Of a DNA stretch of 64,000 nucleotides, positions 16,593-25,357 are shown piece after piece. Under the pieces are notes generated by a model. It did not search any database. It was not told the DNA's origin and saw only the letters and a list, made by a program, of their open reading frames with translations. The position numbers and the translations under genes were made by a program. The stretch spans positions 372,001 to 436,000 of the forward strand of contig CAVQKF010000014.1 in the NCBI GenBank assembly GCA_963712955.1, in the 5' to 3' direction. Numbering within the stretch: position 1 is the stretch's first letter; each line of letters starts with the position of its first letter. The DNA comes from DATFVJ01 sp963712955. GTDB lineage: Bacteria; Actinomycetota; Actinomycetes; Streptosporangiales; Streptosporangiaceae.

Positions 16593-17516
16593 ATGCTCGG
16601 TTACGTAACGGATCCGCCCGCGCCCGCGGGGATCATCAGGCGCGAACTGCCTGAGCCACAGCCCGGCGAGCACGACGTGGTCGTGGAGGTGGCCGCGTAC
16701 TCGATCAACCGCGGCGAGCTGACCCTGATCGAAGGGCGACCGGATGGCTGGACCCCTGGCCAGGACGTCGCTGGCGTGATCGCCGCGCCCGCGGCGGATG
16801 GGACCGGGCCCACTGTCGGTACCCGTGTCGTGGGACTCGCCGACCAGGGCGCGTGGAGCGAGCGGGTGGCCGTACCGACACATCGCCTCGCTGCACTGCC
16901 AGACTCCGTCTCGTTCGCGGAGGCCGCGGCACTGCCCGTGGCAGGGCTGACGGCCCTGCGCGGGCTGCGCACAGGCGGCTCGCTGCTCGGCAGGCGCGTG
17001 CTGATAACCGGCGCGAGCGGCGGCGTGGGGACGTTTGCCGTCCAGCTCGCACGCATCGCGGGCGCGGTGGTAACCGCGCAGGTCAGCGGACCGGCCCGGG
17101 TCGCCGCAGTGAGCGCGCTCGGCGCCAGCGAGGTGCTCACCGACATCGGACCCGACGCGGGCCCGTTCCACCTGGTCCTTGAGGGCGTCGGCGGCCAGGT
17201 CCTGACCGCAGCGGTGCGGCGCCTGGCCACCGGTGGCGTCGCGACCGCCTATGGCGTCGCCAGCGGCCAGCGCAGCGACGTCGCCTTCCACGACTTCGCC
17301 CAGGGAGCGCCAGGTGCACGCCTTGAGGGTTTCTTCGTCTACAGCACCGGCGAGAAAACGTTCGGCCGGGACCTTGCGACGCTGGCGCTGCTCGTCGCGG
17401 AGAGCAAGCTGTTGCCGCAGATTGCCGCCCCCCGTGATTGGAGTGCTACGCCAGAGGCCGTAATGGCCCTGCGGAGGCACGAGGTCACAGGAAAGACCAT
17501 CCTGGTCAGAGACTGA
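16593..17516 (+). CDS. Zinc-binding-dehydrogenase family NADPH:quinone oxidoreductase-like protein
   Basis: Medium-chain dehydrogenase/reductase of 307 aa. It has a GroES-like N-terminal half (PGQDVAGVIAAP, VGTRVVGLADQGAWSE) and a Rossmann half with ITGASGGVGTFAVQLARIAGA. No structural or catalytic zinc ligands are apparent, so it resembles zinc-free quinone reductases; the substrate is unknown. ATG 16593 has GGAG about 7 nt upstream. It stands alone on the plus strand. Confidence 0.85.
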   Translation: MLGYVTDPPAPAGIIRRELPEPQPGEHDVVVEVAAYSINRGELTLIEGRPDGWTPGQDVAGVIAAPAADGTGPTVGTRVVGLADQGAWSERVAVPTHRLAALPDSVSFAEAAALPVAGLTALRGLRTGGSLLGRRVLITGASGGVGTFAVQLARIAGAVVTAQVSGPARVAAVSALGASEVLTDIGPDAGPFHLVLEGVGGQVLTAAVRRLATGGVATAYGVASGQRSDVAFHDFAQGAPGARLEGFFVYSTGEKTFGRDLATLALLVAESKLLPQIAAPRDWSATPEAVMALRRHEVTGKTILVRD

Positions 17517-17520
17517 TCCG

Positions 17521-17600
17521 CACCGTCACGCTCCACTTGCGGACTCCACCGTCACACACTCCACCGTCGCACTCCACCGTCACATACCACCGTCACACAC
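17521..17600. repeat. Short CCACCGTCAC repeats
   Basis: Directly after the oxidoreductase stop, units such as CTCCACCGTCACACA recur about five times at 11-16 bp spacing with variations. No reading frame of interest was seen. It could be a slippage array or a hypervariable 3' UTR. Confidence 0.6.
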
Positions 17601-17797
17601 CGGCGATGGTGGTGAGCACTTGACGTCCTTCGACGCGCCCGCCCCGGGTCATCCAGCGGTAGCCGACGGGACCGGCGGTTGCCGCGGCCGCCCGTGTGGC
17701 GGCGTCTGTGGCGACCTGCGCACTGGAACGGGCCGAAAATCTCGGATGCCAAGCCAGGGTCAGCCGGTGCACACTGGGCCGCGGGGAGGTCGCCGCA

Positions 17798-19474
17798 GTG
17801 GGCCACGTCGAAGTCGCGCATATCAGCCACACCCTGCCGGACGGGAGGGTGCTGCTCGACGGCGCCTCGTTCCGGATCGGCGAGGGCGTCACCGCGGCGC
17901 TCGTAGGCCCCAACGGTGCGGGCAAGACGACCCTGCTGCGGCTGATCTCGGGCGACCTGCCCATTCAGACGGGCACGATCGGCCGCAGCGGCGGCCTCGG
18001 GGTCATGCGGCAGTTTGTTGGCGGGTATCGGGCCGTCGGGGTCCGGGGTGTCCCCGGGGTAGACGGCGGCTCCCCGGGTCAGCAGAGCGTGGGCAACCGG
18101 GACGCATCGACCGTGCGCGACCTGCTCATGTCGACCGCGCCCCCGCGAGTCCAGGCGGCAGGCAAGCGGCTGGACTCGGCCGAGCTCGCGATGATGGAGT
18201 CCGACGACGAAGCTGTCGCGATGGCCTATGCGACCGCGCTCACCGATTGGGGAGACGCGGGCGGCTACCAGGCTGAGGTGCTGTGGGACGCCTGCTGCAC
18301 GGCCGCGCTCGGCGTGCCCTACGAACGGTGCCGCTGGCGCGAGATTTCGACGCTGTCGGGCGGTGAGCAGAAACGTCTCGTGCTCGAGGCGCTGCTGTCC
18401 GGGCCCGACGAGGTGCTGCTGCTTGACGAGCCGGACAACTACCTGGATGTGCCAGGCAAACGCTGGCTGGAGGAGCAGTTGGCGGCCACACCTAAGACCG
18501 TGCTGCTTGTCAGCCACGACCGCGAACTGCTTGCCAACGCCGCCCAGCGGATCATCACTGTCGAATCGGGCGGCACGTGGGTGCACGGCGGCGGATTCGC
18601 CGGCTACGCGCAGGCACGGCGGGACCGGATCGACCGGCTCGATGAGCTGCGGCGCCGGTGGGACGAGGAGCACGCCAAGCTCAAGACACTGGTCGTGACC
18701 TTGCGGCAGAAGGCGTCGTACAACTCCGGCATGGCATCGCGGCTGCATGCCGCGGAGACACGACTGCGCAAGTTCGAGGAGGCGGGACCACCCGAAGCCG
18801 CTCCAAGGGAGCAGAACGTCCGCATGCGCCTGCGCGGCGGGCGGACAGGAAAGCGGGCCGTGATCTGTGAGCAGCTCGAATTGACAGGCCTGATGATGCC
18901 GTTCGACTGCGAGATCTGGTACGGCGAGCGCGTCGCCGTGCTTGGCTCCAACGGTTCAGGCAAGACCCACTTCCTGCGGCTGCTCGCGGGTGACGACGTG
19001 CCGCACAGTGGGACGGCGCGGCTCGGCGCGCGGGTGGTTCCTGGCCTGTTCACACAGACGCACTCCAGGCCCGATCTTGCCGGGCGCAGCCCAGTGGAGA
19101 TCCTGGTCACTGAGCACGCGCTGCTGATGAACGAAGCCATGTCGGCGCTCGCACGTTACGAGCTGAACGACTGCGGGCGGCAGCCGTTTGGGACATTGTC
19201 AGGTGGCCAGCAGGCGAGGCTGCAGATTCTGCTGCTCGAACTCGCCGGCTCGACGCTCCTTCTGGTCGACGAGCCGACGGACAATCTGGATCTGGTGAGC
19301 GCCGAAGCGCTGCAACAGGGGCTGGGGTCCTATCAGGGCACTGTTGTGGCGGTCACGCACGACCGGTGGTTCGCTCGTGCGTTCGACCGTTTCCTTGTCT
19401 TCGGCGCTGACGCGTCCGTCTACGAGGCGGACGAACCGGTGTGGTCCGAGGCGCGCGTGACCGGTTCGCGCTGA
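17798..19474 (+). CDS. ABC-F family ATP-binding protein
   Basis: Soluble protein with two ABC ATPase domains and no membrane domain (558 aa). Domain 1 has Walker A GPNGAGKTT and signature LSGGEQKRL followed by LLLDEPDNYLD. Domain 2 has GSNGSGKTH, LSGGQQARL and LLLVDEPTDNLD. ABC-F proteins act on the ribosome, as translation factors or as antibiotic protection factors; which applies here is not visible. GTG 17798 has GGGGAGG about 8 nt upstream and gives VGHVEVAHISHTLPDG. An upstream ATG at 17696 lacks a comparable site. Confidence 0.9.
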   Translation: MGHVEVAHISHTLPDGRVLLDGASFRIGEGVTAALVGPNGAGKTTLLRLISGDLPIQTGTIGRSGGLGVMRQFVGGYRAVGVRGVPGVDGGSPGQQSVGNRDASTVRDLLMSTAPPRVQAAGKRLDSAELAMMESDDEAVAMAYATALTDWGDAGGYQAEVLWDACCTAALGVPYERCRWREISTLSGGEQKRLVLEALLSGPDEVLLLDEPDNYLDVPGKRWLEEQLAATPKTVLLVSHDRELLANAAQRIITVESGGTWVHGGGFAGYAQARRDRIDRLDELRRRWDEEHAKLKTLVVTLRQKASYNSGMASRLHAAETRLRKFEEAGPPEAAPREQNVRMRLRGGRTGKRAVICEQLELTGLMMPFDCEIWYGERVAVLGSNGSGKTHFLRLLAGDDVPHSGTARLGARVVPGLFTQTHSRPDLAGRSPVEILVTEHALLMNEAMSALARYELNDCGRQPFGTLSGGQQARLQILLLELAGSTLLLVDEPTDNLDLVSAEALQQGLGSYQGTVVAVTHDRWFARAFDRFLVFGADASVYEADEPVWSEARVTGSR

Positions 19475-19593
19475 GCGGACCTGTCGCGCGGGCAGGGAAT
19501 TGCCCGCGAGCTTGCTAGGCTGCTGGCAGTTCATGGAGTCGGCTGCGGCTCCATACGGGCACGCTCAGAAATAGTCGAAGTGGAGGGATCCGC

Positions 19594-19719
19594 ATGGTGA
19601 AGAAGTTGCTCATCCTTGCAATGGTCGGTCTCGGCGCGTTCGCCGTATGGAGGAAGGTCCAGTCCGACCGGGCCGAGCTGGATCTTTGGTCCGAAGCCAC
19701 AACGGGTGACGAGAGCTGA
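19594..19719 (+). CDS. DLW-39 family small protein
   Basis: 41-residue protein: a hydrophobic N-terminal segment (KKLLILAMVGLGAFAVWRK), then SDRAELDLWSEAT with the DLW motif that names the family. These peptides occur in actinobacteria near the gyrA/tRNA region and have no known function. ATG 19594 follows GGAGGG by about 7 nt. Confidence 0.85.
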   Translation: MVKKLLILAMVGLGAFAVWRKVQSDRAELDLWSEATTGDES

Positions 19720-19844
19720 CACTCCTGCGGGGTTCTCCGCCTGCCGTGCCACCGCAGGCTCCGGTGAAGCGTGGGCAGCATGAGAGCCCCGACGGCACGC
19801 CGAAGATCAGGGCCATGATGCCGCTGGGTCAGGGAGGCGATCGG

Positions 19845-20531
19845 GTGAGCCGCACGCCGCCGGTGACGATGGTGTGCGTTGACCTTTTCGGGACGACCGT
19901 CGCTGATGACGGCATCGTGGAGAGGGCCTTCACCGAGGCGATCGGAACGCAGGGAATCGTCACAGGCACCGCAGCGTACGCGCGGTGCATGGTCCAGGTG
20001 CACCGCGCACAGGGCGAGGCGACCATTGACGTCTTCCGAAAGATGTTCCCCGGCAACGAGGCGCGCGCGCAGGTGACGAACCTCGCCTTTGAGCGGTCCT
20101 TCGGCGCTGCCATCGACCGGCTCGGCCTGTCGGCGCTGCCCGGGGTAGAGACGACGATCGACAAGCTGACCGGCGCGGGCGTGCGGCTGTGCCTGTTCGC
20201 CGGCATCGGGCGCGGGCTGTTCGGCCGGATCCTCGACACCCTGGGCTGGTGGGACCGGGTGGATCTCGCGCTGGGTACGGACGACGTTTCCCGTGGCTGC
20301 CCATGGCCAGACCTGGTGCTCACGGCGGTGCTGCGCCTCGGCATCACCGACGTCCGTGAGGTGGCAGTGGCGGGTGGCACTGAGAGTGCGATCCTGTCCG
20401 GATGCCGTTCTGGCGCCCAGATCATCGCTGGTCTGCGGACCGGGGCGCACAGGGAGGACAAGCTCCGGAAGGCTGGCGCCACCCACCTGATCGACAGCAT
20501 CGCGGACCTGCCTGATCTGTTCATCGCCTGA
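19845..20531 (+). CDS. HAD-superfamily phosphonatase-like protein, catalytic motifs degenerate
   Basis: 228-residue HAD-fold protein most like phosphonatase-type hydrolases. Motif I is VCVDLFGTTV and keeps the nucleophilic Asp, but the +2 position is Phe where Asp or Ala is usual. Motif II (LCLFAGIGRG) lacks the expected Thr/Ser. The motif IV region VAVAGGTESAILSG has Gly where the metal-binding Asp is expected. It may be inactive as a phosphatase. GTG 19845 has AGGGAGG 7 nt upstream. It sits just before tRNA-Ala. Confidence 0.75.
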   Translation: MSRTPPVTMVCVDLFGTTVADDGIVERAFTEAIGTQGIVTGTAAYARCMVQVHRAQGEATIDVFRKMFPGNEARAQVTNLAFERSFGAAIDRLGLSALPGVETTIDKLTGAGVRLCLFAGIGRGLFGRILDTLGWWDRVDLALGTDDVSRGCPWPDLVLTAVLRLGITDVREVAVAGGTESAILSGCRSGAQIIAGLRTGAHREDKLRKAGATHLIDSIADLPDLFIA

Positions 20532-20595
20532 GGCGCACGCCCGGCGGGCTTCGGTTGCCGGCCGCGCCGCCGATACCCTTGGAGAGACGTCACGC

Positions 20596-20668
20596 GGGGC
20601 TATAGCTCAGCTGGAAGAGCACCTGCTTTGCAAGCAGGGGGTCAGGGGTTCGAGTCCCCTTAGCTCCA
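20596..20668 (+). tRNA. tRNA-Ala (TGC)
   Basis: A 73-nt cloverleaf: acceptor GGGGCTA/TAGCTCC, D-arm GCTC AGCTGGAA GAGC, anticodon stem CCTGC/GCAGG with loop TTTGCAA (anticodon TGC), T-arm AGGGG TTCGAGT CCCCT and discriminator A. Its 3' half is duplicated at 25358-25389, which suggests use as an integration site. Confidence 0.97.
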
Positions 20669-20884
20669 CTCAGGAGGTCTTCACGTTTGACCTGGTCTTA
20701 TCTTCACGTTTGGGTCTGACACTTCCGCGTCCTGGGCTGTCTGGGCGGGGAATGATGTTGCCGGGCCGAGGATGATCTTGAGAATGGCTCGTTCAGCCTG
20801 ACTGAGGCAGCACGGGGTTGGTTCATGGTGCCGGAGGACGTGGATGGCGCTGTATGGCTGCGCTTGCGGGGTAGTTGCGTCTGG

Positions 20885-22378
20885 TTATGGCGGTGCCGCG
20901 GCGAGGCTGGTGAGGGTTTTGCGGCGCCGGCGGCGGGTTTTGGGCGGCAGCCCGGCTGCGGCTCGCTGTGCGTTGGTGGCCTGGCGGGTGGTGTAGGCGG
21001 CGATGATGCGCTGGTTGCGCACGGCGAGCATGCAGGCGAGCCATAGCGTGATCGGGGTCAGGCCCATGAGGCGGCACCAGCCGCGGGAGATGTCGTTGCT
21101 GGCGGGGTCTTTGGCGGTGGCGAAGGTCCGTTCGGCGGCGGTGCGGCGGGTGTAGGACCGGCGGTGCGCGGCGGAGGGGTAGTCGTGTTTCTGCGCGGTC
21201 TTCGCGCAGACGTCGGGGGGGACGGTGAGGGTCTGCTGGGCACAGCAGGCCGGGGGGTGCTGGGGCGGGGTAAGGATCTCGGGCCGCTGCCGGTCGCGGG
21301 CCATCGACGCAGGCCGCAGCGGGCAGCGGATCTTCCCCGCGACGGCGGGGCACATCACCCGGTGATACCCGTCGGGATCATCGGCGGTGATCCAGCCGAG
21401 CTTGTACCGGGCGGTCTCGGCGGTCTGCTGGTCGTGTGTGGTCACCTGGCCTGGGGTGGCGTCGCGGGCGAGGGGGCCGAGTTCCAGTAGCGGGCGGGGG
21501 GTGGCAGGGCAGTACAGGTTGCCGTTAGCGATGATGGCGCCGTGGTGGGTGCCATGGGGGCCGCGGTCGTCGGGGTGGAGATCCTGGATGAGGGCGGCGC
21601 CGGCGGCGCGCAGCGGAACCGCCCAGCCCCCGGCGGTGCGGTGGGCGTAGCCGGAGTCGGCTAGCACGTCACCGAGCGGGACGCCGTCGGCGGGCATCCG
21701 CTGCAACACGGGGACCATAGCCCGGGCCGGGTCGGTGTGACAGGAGGTGAGGGTCATCCGGCGGGCCAGCTCGGGCACGGGCGGGCCGCGCTCTTCGGCG
21801 GCCATGGTGGCGGCGGAGAAGTAGTAGCCGTAGAACAGCTCGCTGTGCTGGCCGGGTCCGCCGCCCTTGCGGTGGCCCCAGGAGGCCTCGGGATCGGCGC
21901 AGTCGCTGGTGTCATGGGGCGGGGGCCGGGAGAAGGTTTCCACGTCACTCCAGTCCACCGCCAGCGCCCGGGTCGCGTCCTTGTGCTTGGCGGGGATGCT
22001 GGCTTCCAGCAGATCGTCGCAGATGGCGGCGAGGGCATCTGATGGGGTGCCGTCGGGAGTGTCTTTTTCCAGTGCCCTGGCGACCAGGCCGAAGGTGCGC
22101 TCGGTCTGCCGGTAGGTGAGCAGGTGCGGGCCGTGTTTCCAGTCGGTGAGCACGCCGAGCCGGACCTGGTCACCGGCGGGCAGAGCGGTTAGCGCGGCGT
22201 GTACCCGGGTCAGGTGCGCGGGCCGGTCATCGGCCAGGGCCAGCTTCATGCCCAGCAGCAGGGTGCGCACCCGCAGTTGCCGGGGCCGGACCCCGGTGGG
22301 CAGCAGCGCCTCGATCCGCGGTGCGGCCTGAGCGCGGTCGATGCCTTCTTCCAGGGCGGGGGTGACCGGGCTGTTCAC
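20885..22378 (-). CDS. Putative DDE-type transposase
   Basis: 497-residue protein, probably the transposase of the surrounding element. A DDE triad is plausible: Asp in ALAVDWSDVETFSR, Asp in LADSGYAHR, and Glu in RRTAAERTFATAKD. The last pattern plus CRLMGLTPITLWLACMLAVR resembles the C-terminus of IS1182/IS4-like transposases. The tail is very basic (KTRRRRRKTLTSLAA). The start overlaps the upstream gene's stop by 4 nt. A truncated relative lies at 24119-24433. Confidence 0.6.
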   Translation of the reverse strand: MNSPVTPALEEGIDRAQAAPRIEALLPTGVRPRQLRVRTLLLGMKLALADDRPAHLTRVHAALTALPAGDQVRLGVLTDWKHGPHLLTYRQTERTFGLVARALEKDTPDGTPSDALAAICDDLLEASIPAKHKDATRALAVDWSDVETFSRPPPHDTSDCADPEASWGHRKGGGPGQHSELFYGYYFSAATMAAEERGPPVPELARRMTLTSCHTDPARAMVPVLQRMPADGVPLGDVLADSGYAHRTAGGWAVPLRAAGAALIQDLHPDDRGPHGTHHGAIIANGNLYCPATPRPLLELGPLARDATPGQVTTHDQQTAETARYKLGWITADDPDGYHRVMCPAVAGKIRCPLRPASMARDRQRPEILTPPQHPPACCAQQTLTVPPDVCAKTAQKHDYPSAAHRRSYTRRTAAERTFATAKDPASNDISRGWCRLMGLTPITLWLACMLAVRNQRIIAAYTTRQATNAQRAAAGLPPKTRRRRRKTLTSLAAAPP

Positions 22379-23274
22379 TGCGTACCGCCGAGCAGCCGCA
22401 CCGCGTCGGCCTCGCTGCCGGGGTCGAGGATGGCGACGATGTCGCCCAGCCGCTGCGAGCAGGTGATCCCGGCGGCGTGCATGAATGTGGCCAGGCCGAG
22501 CAGCTGGGCGCAGTCACCAAGCCAGGTTGCGCGCAGCCGGCTGGTGTCCAGCCGGGGCAGGCCGGTTCCGCCGTCCAGCGCGCAGATCAGCGGGGTGGTC
22601 ACGTTCTTGCGCGCCGGATCGGTCCCGCCGGTGACCAGGTGATCACCGGCGAACTCTGCCGAGGCCAGCAGCACGTCGTGGTAGCGGGCCAGGACCGGCA
22701 CCACCCGCGGCCGGTTCCCGCGGACGGCCACGACGACCCCGCCGGACCGGCAGGTGATGTCGCTGCCGCGCACCCCCCGCAGTCCGGCGCGGATCAGCCC
22801 GGCCCCAGCGCCCAGGCAGATCAGCCCGCTCACGCGCATCCGCCGCGCCAGGGTGGGCTGGGCATCCGCAAGCGCCAGGTAGCCGGCGATCTCCGCCTCG
22901 CTATACGGAGCCTTGGACCGTTCCCGCGGCAGCGGCACCGCCACCGGGTCAAGGCCCGGAACCACGTGCCGGGCCAGGAACCGCAGGTTCGCCCGCAGCG
23001 TGCGCCGCGCAGGCGCGGATAACCCGGGCGCGGTCACGGCGAACCGCTCAATCACCGACGGGTGCAGCAGCACCTGCGGGACCGGCTCCAGGCCCAGCGG
23101 GATCGCGAAGTCAGCGAGCCTGCCCGCAGCCCACAGCAAATTCTTGGCCCGGCCGGGGCTGCCCGGCGCCACCCCGGCTACCACCGCCCGGGCGAAGCCC
23201 GCCGCACGCGGCGATACCGACGACGGCTGCCAGCCCGCGATATACGCGGCCACATCGCGTCCCGGCGTCCACAT
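22375..23274 (-). CDS. Element-encoded protein of unknown function
   Basis: 299-residue protein coupled to the transposase by an ATGA overlap and lying at the promoter end of the element's minus-strand operon. I do not recognise it with certainty. It is Ala/Arg/Leu-rich, and its RRTLRANLRFLARHVVPGLD and RRMRVSGLICLGAGAGLIRAG segments loosely recall the core-binding and catalytic domains of tyrosine recombinases. No catalytic Arg-His-Arg-Tyr set is apparent, so it may be a DNA-binding accessory. A 73-bp copy of its 5' end exists at 27625-27697. Confidence 0.6.
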   Translation of the reverse strand: MWTPGRDVAAYIAGWQPSSVSPRAAGFARAVVAGVAPGSPGRAKNLLWAAGRLADFAIPLGLEPVPQVLLHPSVIERFAVTAPGLSAPARRTLRANLRFLARHVVPGLDPVAVPLPRERSKAPYSEAEIAGYLALADAQPTLARRMRVSGLICLGAGAGLIRAGLRGVRGSDITCRSGGVVVAVRGNRPRVVPVLARYHDVLLASAEFAGDHLVTGGTDPARKNVTTPLICALDGGTGLPRLDTSRLRATWLGDCAQLLGLATFMHAAGITCSQRLGDIVAILDPGSEADAVRLLGGTQ

Positions 23275-23353
23275 GACGCCTCCCGTGTCACGCTTACCAC
23301 AGGAGTTTACTGCGGACAGCCGTCACGGCTGCGGACGTGAGACGGTGTGCCGC

Positions 23354-23689
23354 ATGGAGATCAGCGCAGCCCAGCGGGCGGCCCGGGACCGGATCGCCGC
23401 CGAGCTCGCCACCGCGGATTTTGCCCTGCCCGGCACCCTCACCGTCCGCGCCTACGCCTGCGGCAAGCGCAACTGCCGCTGCCATGCCGACCCGCCCCAG
23501 CTGCACGGACCCTACGCCGAGTGGACCCGCAAGATCGGCGGCAAGACCGTGACCCGCCGGCTCACCGAAGCTGAGCTCGCCGACTACCAGCCGCTATTCG
23601 AGAACGCCAGGAAACTGCGTGCCCTGCTCGCCGAGCTCCAGCACCTCACACTGGCGATCGTTGAAGCCGTTCCCAGCCTGCAACCATGA
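23354..23689 (+). CDS. DUF6788 family protein
   Basis: 111-residue protein matching the DUF6788 pattern: LPGTLTVRAYACGKRNCRC, HADPPQLHGPYAEWTRKIGG, then a C-terminal helix LRALLAELQHLTLAIV. The Cys-x4-Cys-x-Cys cluster may bind metal. Such proteins are often found beside transposases. It runs opposite to the other element genes, at the right end of the IS. GTG 23345 is an alternative start; the ribosome site is weak. Confidence 0.7.
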   Translation: MEISAAQRAARDRIAAELATADFALPGTLTVRAYACGKRNCRCHADPPQLHGPYAEWTRKIGGKTVTRRLTEAELADYQPLFENARKLRALLAELQHLTLAIVEAVPSLQP

Positions 23690-23905
23690 GGCACCCAAGG
23701 ACGGTGTGGGCCCACCCCGCTTAACCTGTGGGCGCCCGTCGCCTCAGCACCCATTCACCCAGCTCAGGCTCAAACGTGAAGACCTCACTCAGAGGTCTTC
23801 ACGTTTGACCTGCTCTTATCTTCACGTTTGGGTCTGACAGTTTGAGGGGGCTGTGGCGGCTCGGGCTGTGGCCGGGCCCAGCGAGGGTCTTTCGGGACGA
23901 GAGTG

Positions 23906-24012
23906 AGCGTCTCGAAGTACCACGCGGTGGTCTCGAATAGCGACTCGTCCGGCCAGAAGGTGATCGTCGTCCCGGTCTCGTCCGTGGGCTTGCCCCGGAC
24001 GACAGGACCGGA
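23906..24012 (-). pseudogene. Fragment of a gyrB gene
   Basis: The minus strand reads GPVVRGKPTDETGTTITFW then PDESLFETTAWYFETL, colinear with GyrB residues GPIVRGEPTDQTGTTITFW and PDESVFETTAWNFETL encoded at about 8307-8405. About 35 codons are present and differ at several residues, so it is not a recent copy of the local gyrB. It lies inside the broken IS. Confidence 0.85.
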
Positions 24013-24118
24013 GCTGTTCGGGGCGTCAGGTGGCCTGGCTGGGGGCATGCGGGGTCGCCAGAGCGAGGCGGGGGCGGTGGTCGGCGCTGCGGGGTTCTGT
24101 GCGGGGTGTGCCGGGTGG

Positions 24119-24433
24119 TTATGGCGGGGTGGCGAGGCTGGTGAGTGTCTTGCGGCGCCGGCGGCGGGTTTTTGGCGGGAGGCCGGCGGCGGCCCGGTGA
24201 GCGTTCTGGGCCTGGTGTGCGTCGAAGGCGGCCAGGATGCGCTGGTTGCGGACGACGAGCAGGCAGCCGGTGAACAGGGTGATCGGGGTCAGTCCCATCA
24301 GGCGGCACCAGCCGCGGCTGATGTCGTTGCTGGCGTGGTCTTTAGCGGTGGAGAAGGTCCTTTCGGCGGCGGGGCGCCGCGCGTAAGAGTACCGGTGCGC
24401 CTGGGACGGGTAGTCGTGTTTCTGGCGCGGTCT
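24119..24433 (-). pseudogene. Truncated transposase related to the 497-residue protein
   Basis: About 105 codons corresponding to the C-terminus of the putative transposase at 20885: QKHDYPSQAHRYSYARR, AAERTFSTAKDHASNDISRG, then CRLMGLTPITLF. The N-terminal about 390 residues are missing, cut at the group II intron junction; the reading frame continues a few codons into foreign sequence. Divergence from the intact copy shows it comes from a different IS copy. Confidence 0.7.
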
Positions 24434-25261
24434 TGGGAAAGCGCCGGGATAAACCGGCATGGAGGAGGAGATGGAAGAGCTCTACGTCGAAGGGCTAGCG
24501 ACCCACGGCGGCCCTCAGCCATGCGTCGACGACCCGCAAGGGCGTGGCGAAGCGTTGGCAGGGGCACGTGCAGGCCGGGATATTGAGCCGCGAAATCACA
24601 ACGACCGGGGCGCCGACGCTGTTCAAGAGGTGGAAGGCAACATCGTCGGCGGCGCTATGCGCGAGCCGCTGGCGGGCCCCGCGCGGTCGGAGAACCATGG
24701 CATGTGCGGAACCTCCGTGCGCGAGAACCGGGAGAGCCCACGTCCGCCCGTCCTGCCTGGTCAGCGGGCGGGCCGCTCAGGGAACGCCGAGGCGGTAAGC
24801 CTGGGATGAACGGGCATGGGCAGTCGGATCGCTTCGTAGTACCTGCGAACTCGCCGAACAAGGCCACGGCCGCGGAGGCGGGGGAGGAAAGGGAGCGAGC
24901 CAAGGGGAACACGGCCAGCGAAACACGCCCCGGACGCAGCGCCGGGCCTGGCGTGTCAAGTGAGCTGGACCGTGTGCGGCAAGTGGCACAACGGGATAAG
25001 GAAGCGCGGTTCACGGCGCTGCTGCACCATGTCAGCCTGGAGCGGCTGGTGATGGCCTACTGGGCGCTGAGCCCGAAGGCCGCGCCGGGAGTGGACGGGG
25101 TGACGTGGCAGGACTACGGGCAGGACCTGGTGGTCAACCTCCGGGACCTGCACGACCGGGTTCACAGCGGGCGCTACCAGGCGCGGCCGTCTCGGCGGGC
25201 GTACATCCCGAAGGCGGACGGGCGGCTGCGGCCGCTGGGCATCGCCACGGAGGTGGCATAG
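24434..25261 (+). mobile_element. Truncated bacterial group II intron (5' part)
   Basis: Group II intron sequence interrupting the broken transposase gene. The upstream part (24459-24805) translates to a string known from intron 5' regions (EELYVEGLATHGGPQPCVDD, ARAGRDIEPRN, GTSVRENRE), which reflects conserved structural RNA rather than protein. The maturase frame starts at 24806 and stops after the first reverse transcriptase motifs. The 3' half, including domains V and VI, is absent. The exact 5' splice point is not determined. Confidence 0.7.
24806..25261 (+). pseudogene. Truncated group II intron reverse transcriptase/maturase (LtrA-like)
   Basis: 151 codons of a maturase that should be around 450-600. 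It has the RT-0 and RT-1 region: RFTALLHHVSLERLVMAYW, PKAAPGVDGVTWQDYG, then RRAYIPKADGRLRPLGIAT. After this it reads EVA and stops where unrelated sequence begins. The palm motif YADD, maturase and HNH domains are lost, so it cannot be functional. Confidence 0.8.
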
Positions 25262-25357
25262 TGCCGCGTCATCCAGTGATCCTTTGGGTTTCGTCGTCGT
25301 CACCCATCGTTGGCCCTCACCTGCGCTGGCCCAGGTCAGACAGCCATGTCCACGATC

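Larger units (their letters stand above)
20674..23786. mobile_element. Complete IS-like element with 17-bp terminal inverted repeats
   Basis: Left end GAGGTCTTCACGTTTGA (20674-20690) and its exact reverse complement at 23770-23786 bound a 3.1-kb segment. ACTCAG is repeated immediately outside both ends (20668-20673 and 23787-23792), a convincing 6-bp target duplication. A second TCTTCACGTTTG is repeated inside the left end as an internal site. The element carries two overlapping minus-strand genes and one plus-strand DUF6788 gene. It inserted directly after tRNA-Ala. I cannot assign an IS family by eye. Confidence 0.82.
23792..24433. mobile_element. Left part of a second, broken IS relative
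   Basis: The 47 bp at 23793-23839 repeat the left end of the intact element (20675-20721) with one mismatch, including the terminal GAGGTCTTCACGTTTGA. It runs in the same orientation and carries the C-terminal part of a related transposase, but the rest is missing. Between the terminus and the transposase lies a piece of gyrB. The join to the group II intron is near 24434. Confidence 0.75.

Noticed and set aside
17552..18748. 398-residue minus-strand ORF opposite the ABC-F gene
   Set aside because: It is the complement of a well-conserved ATPase gene and shows no domain of its own.
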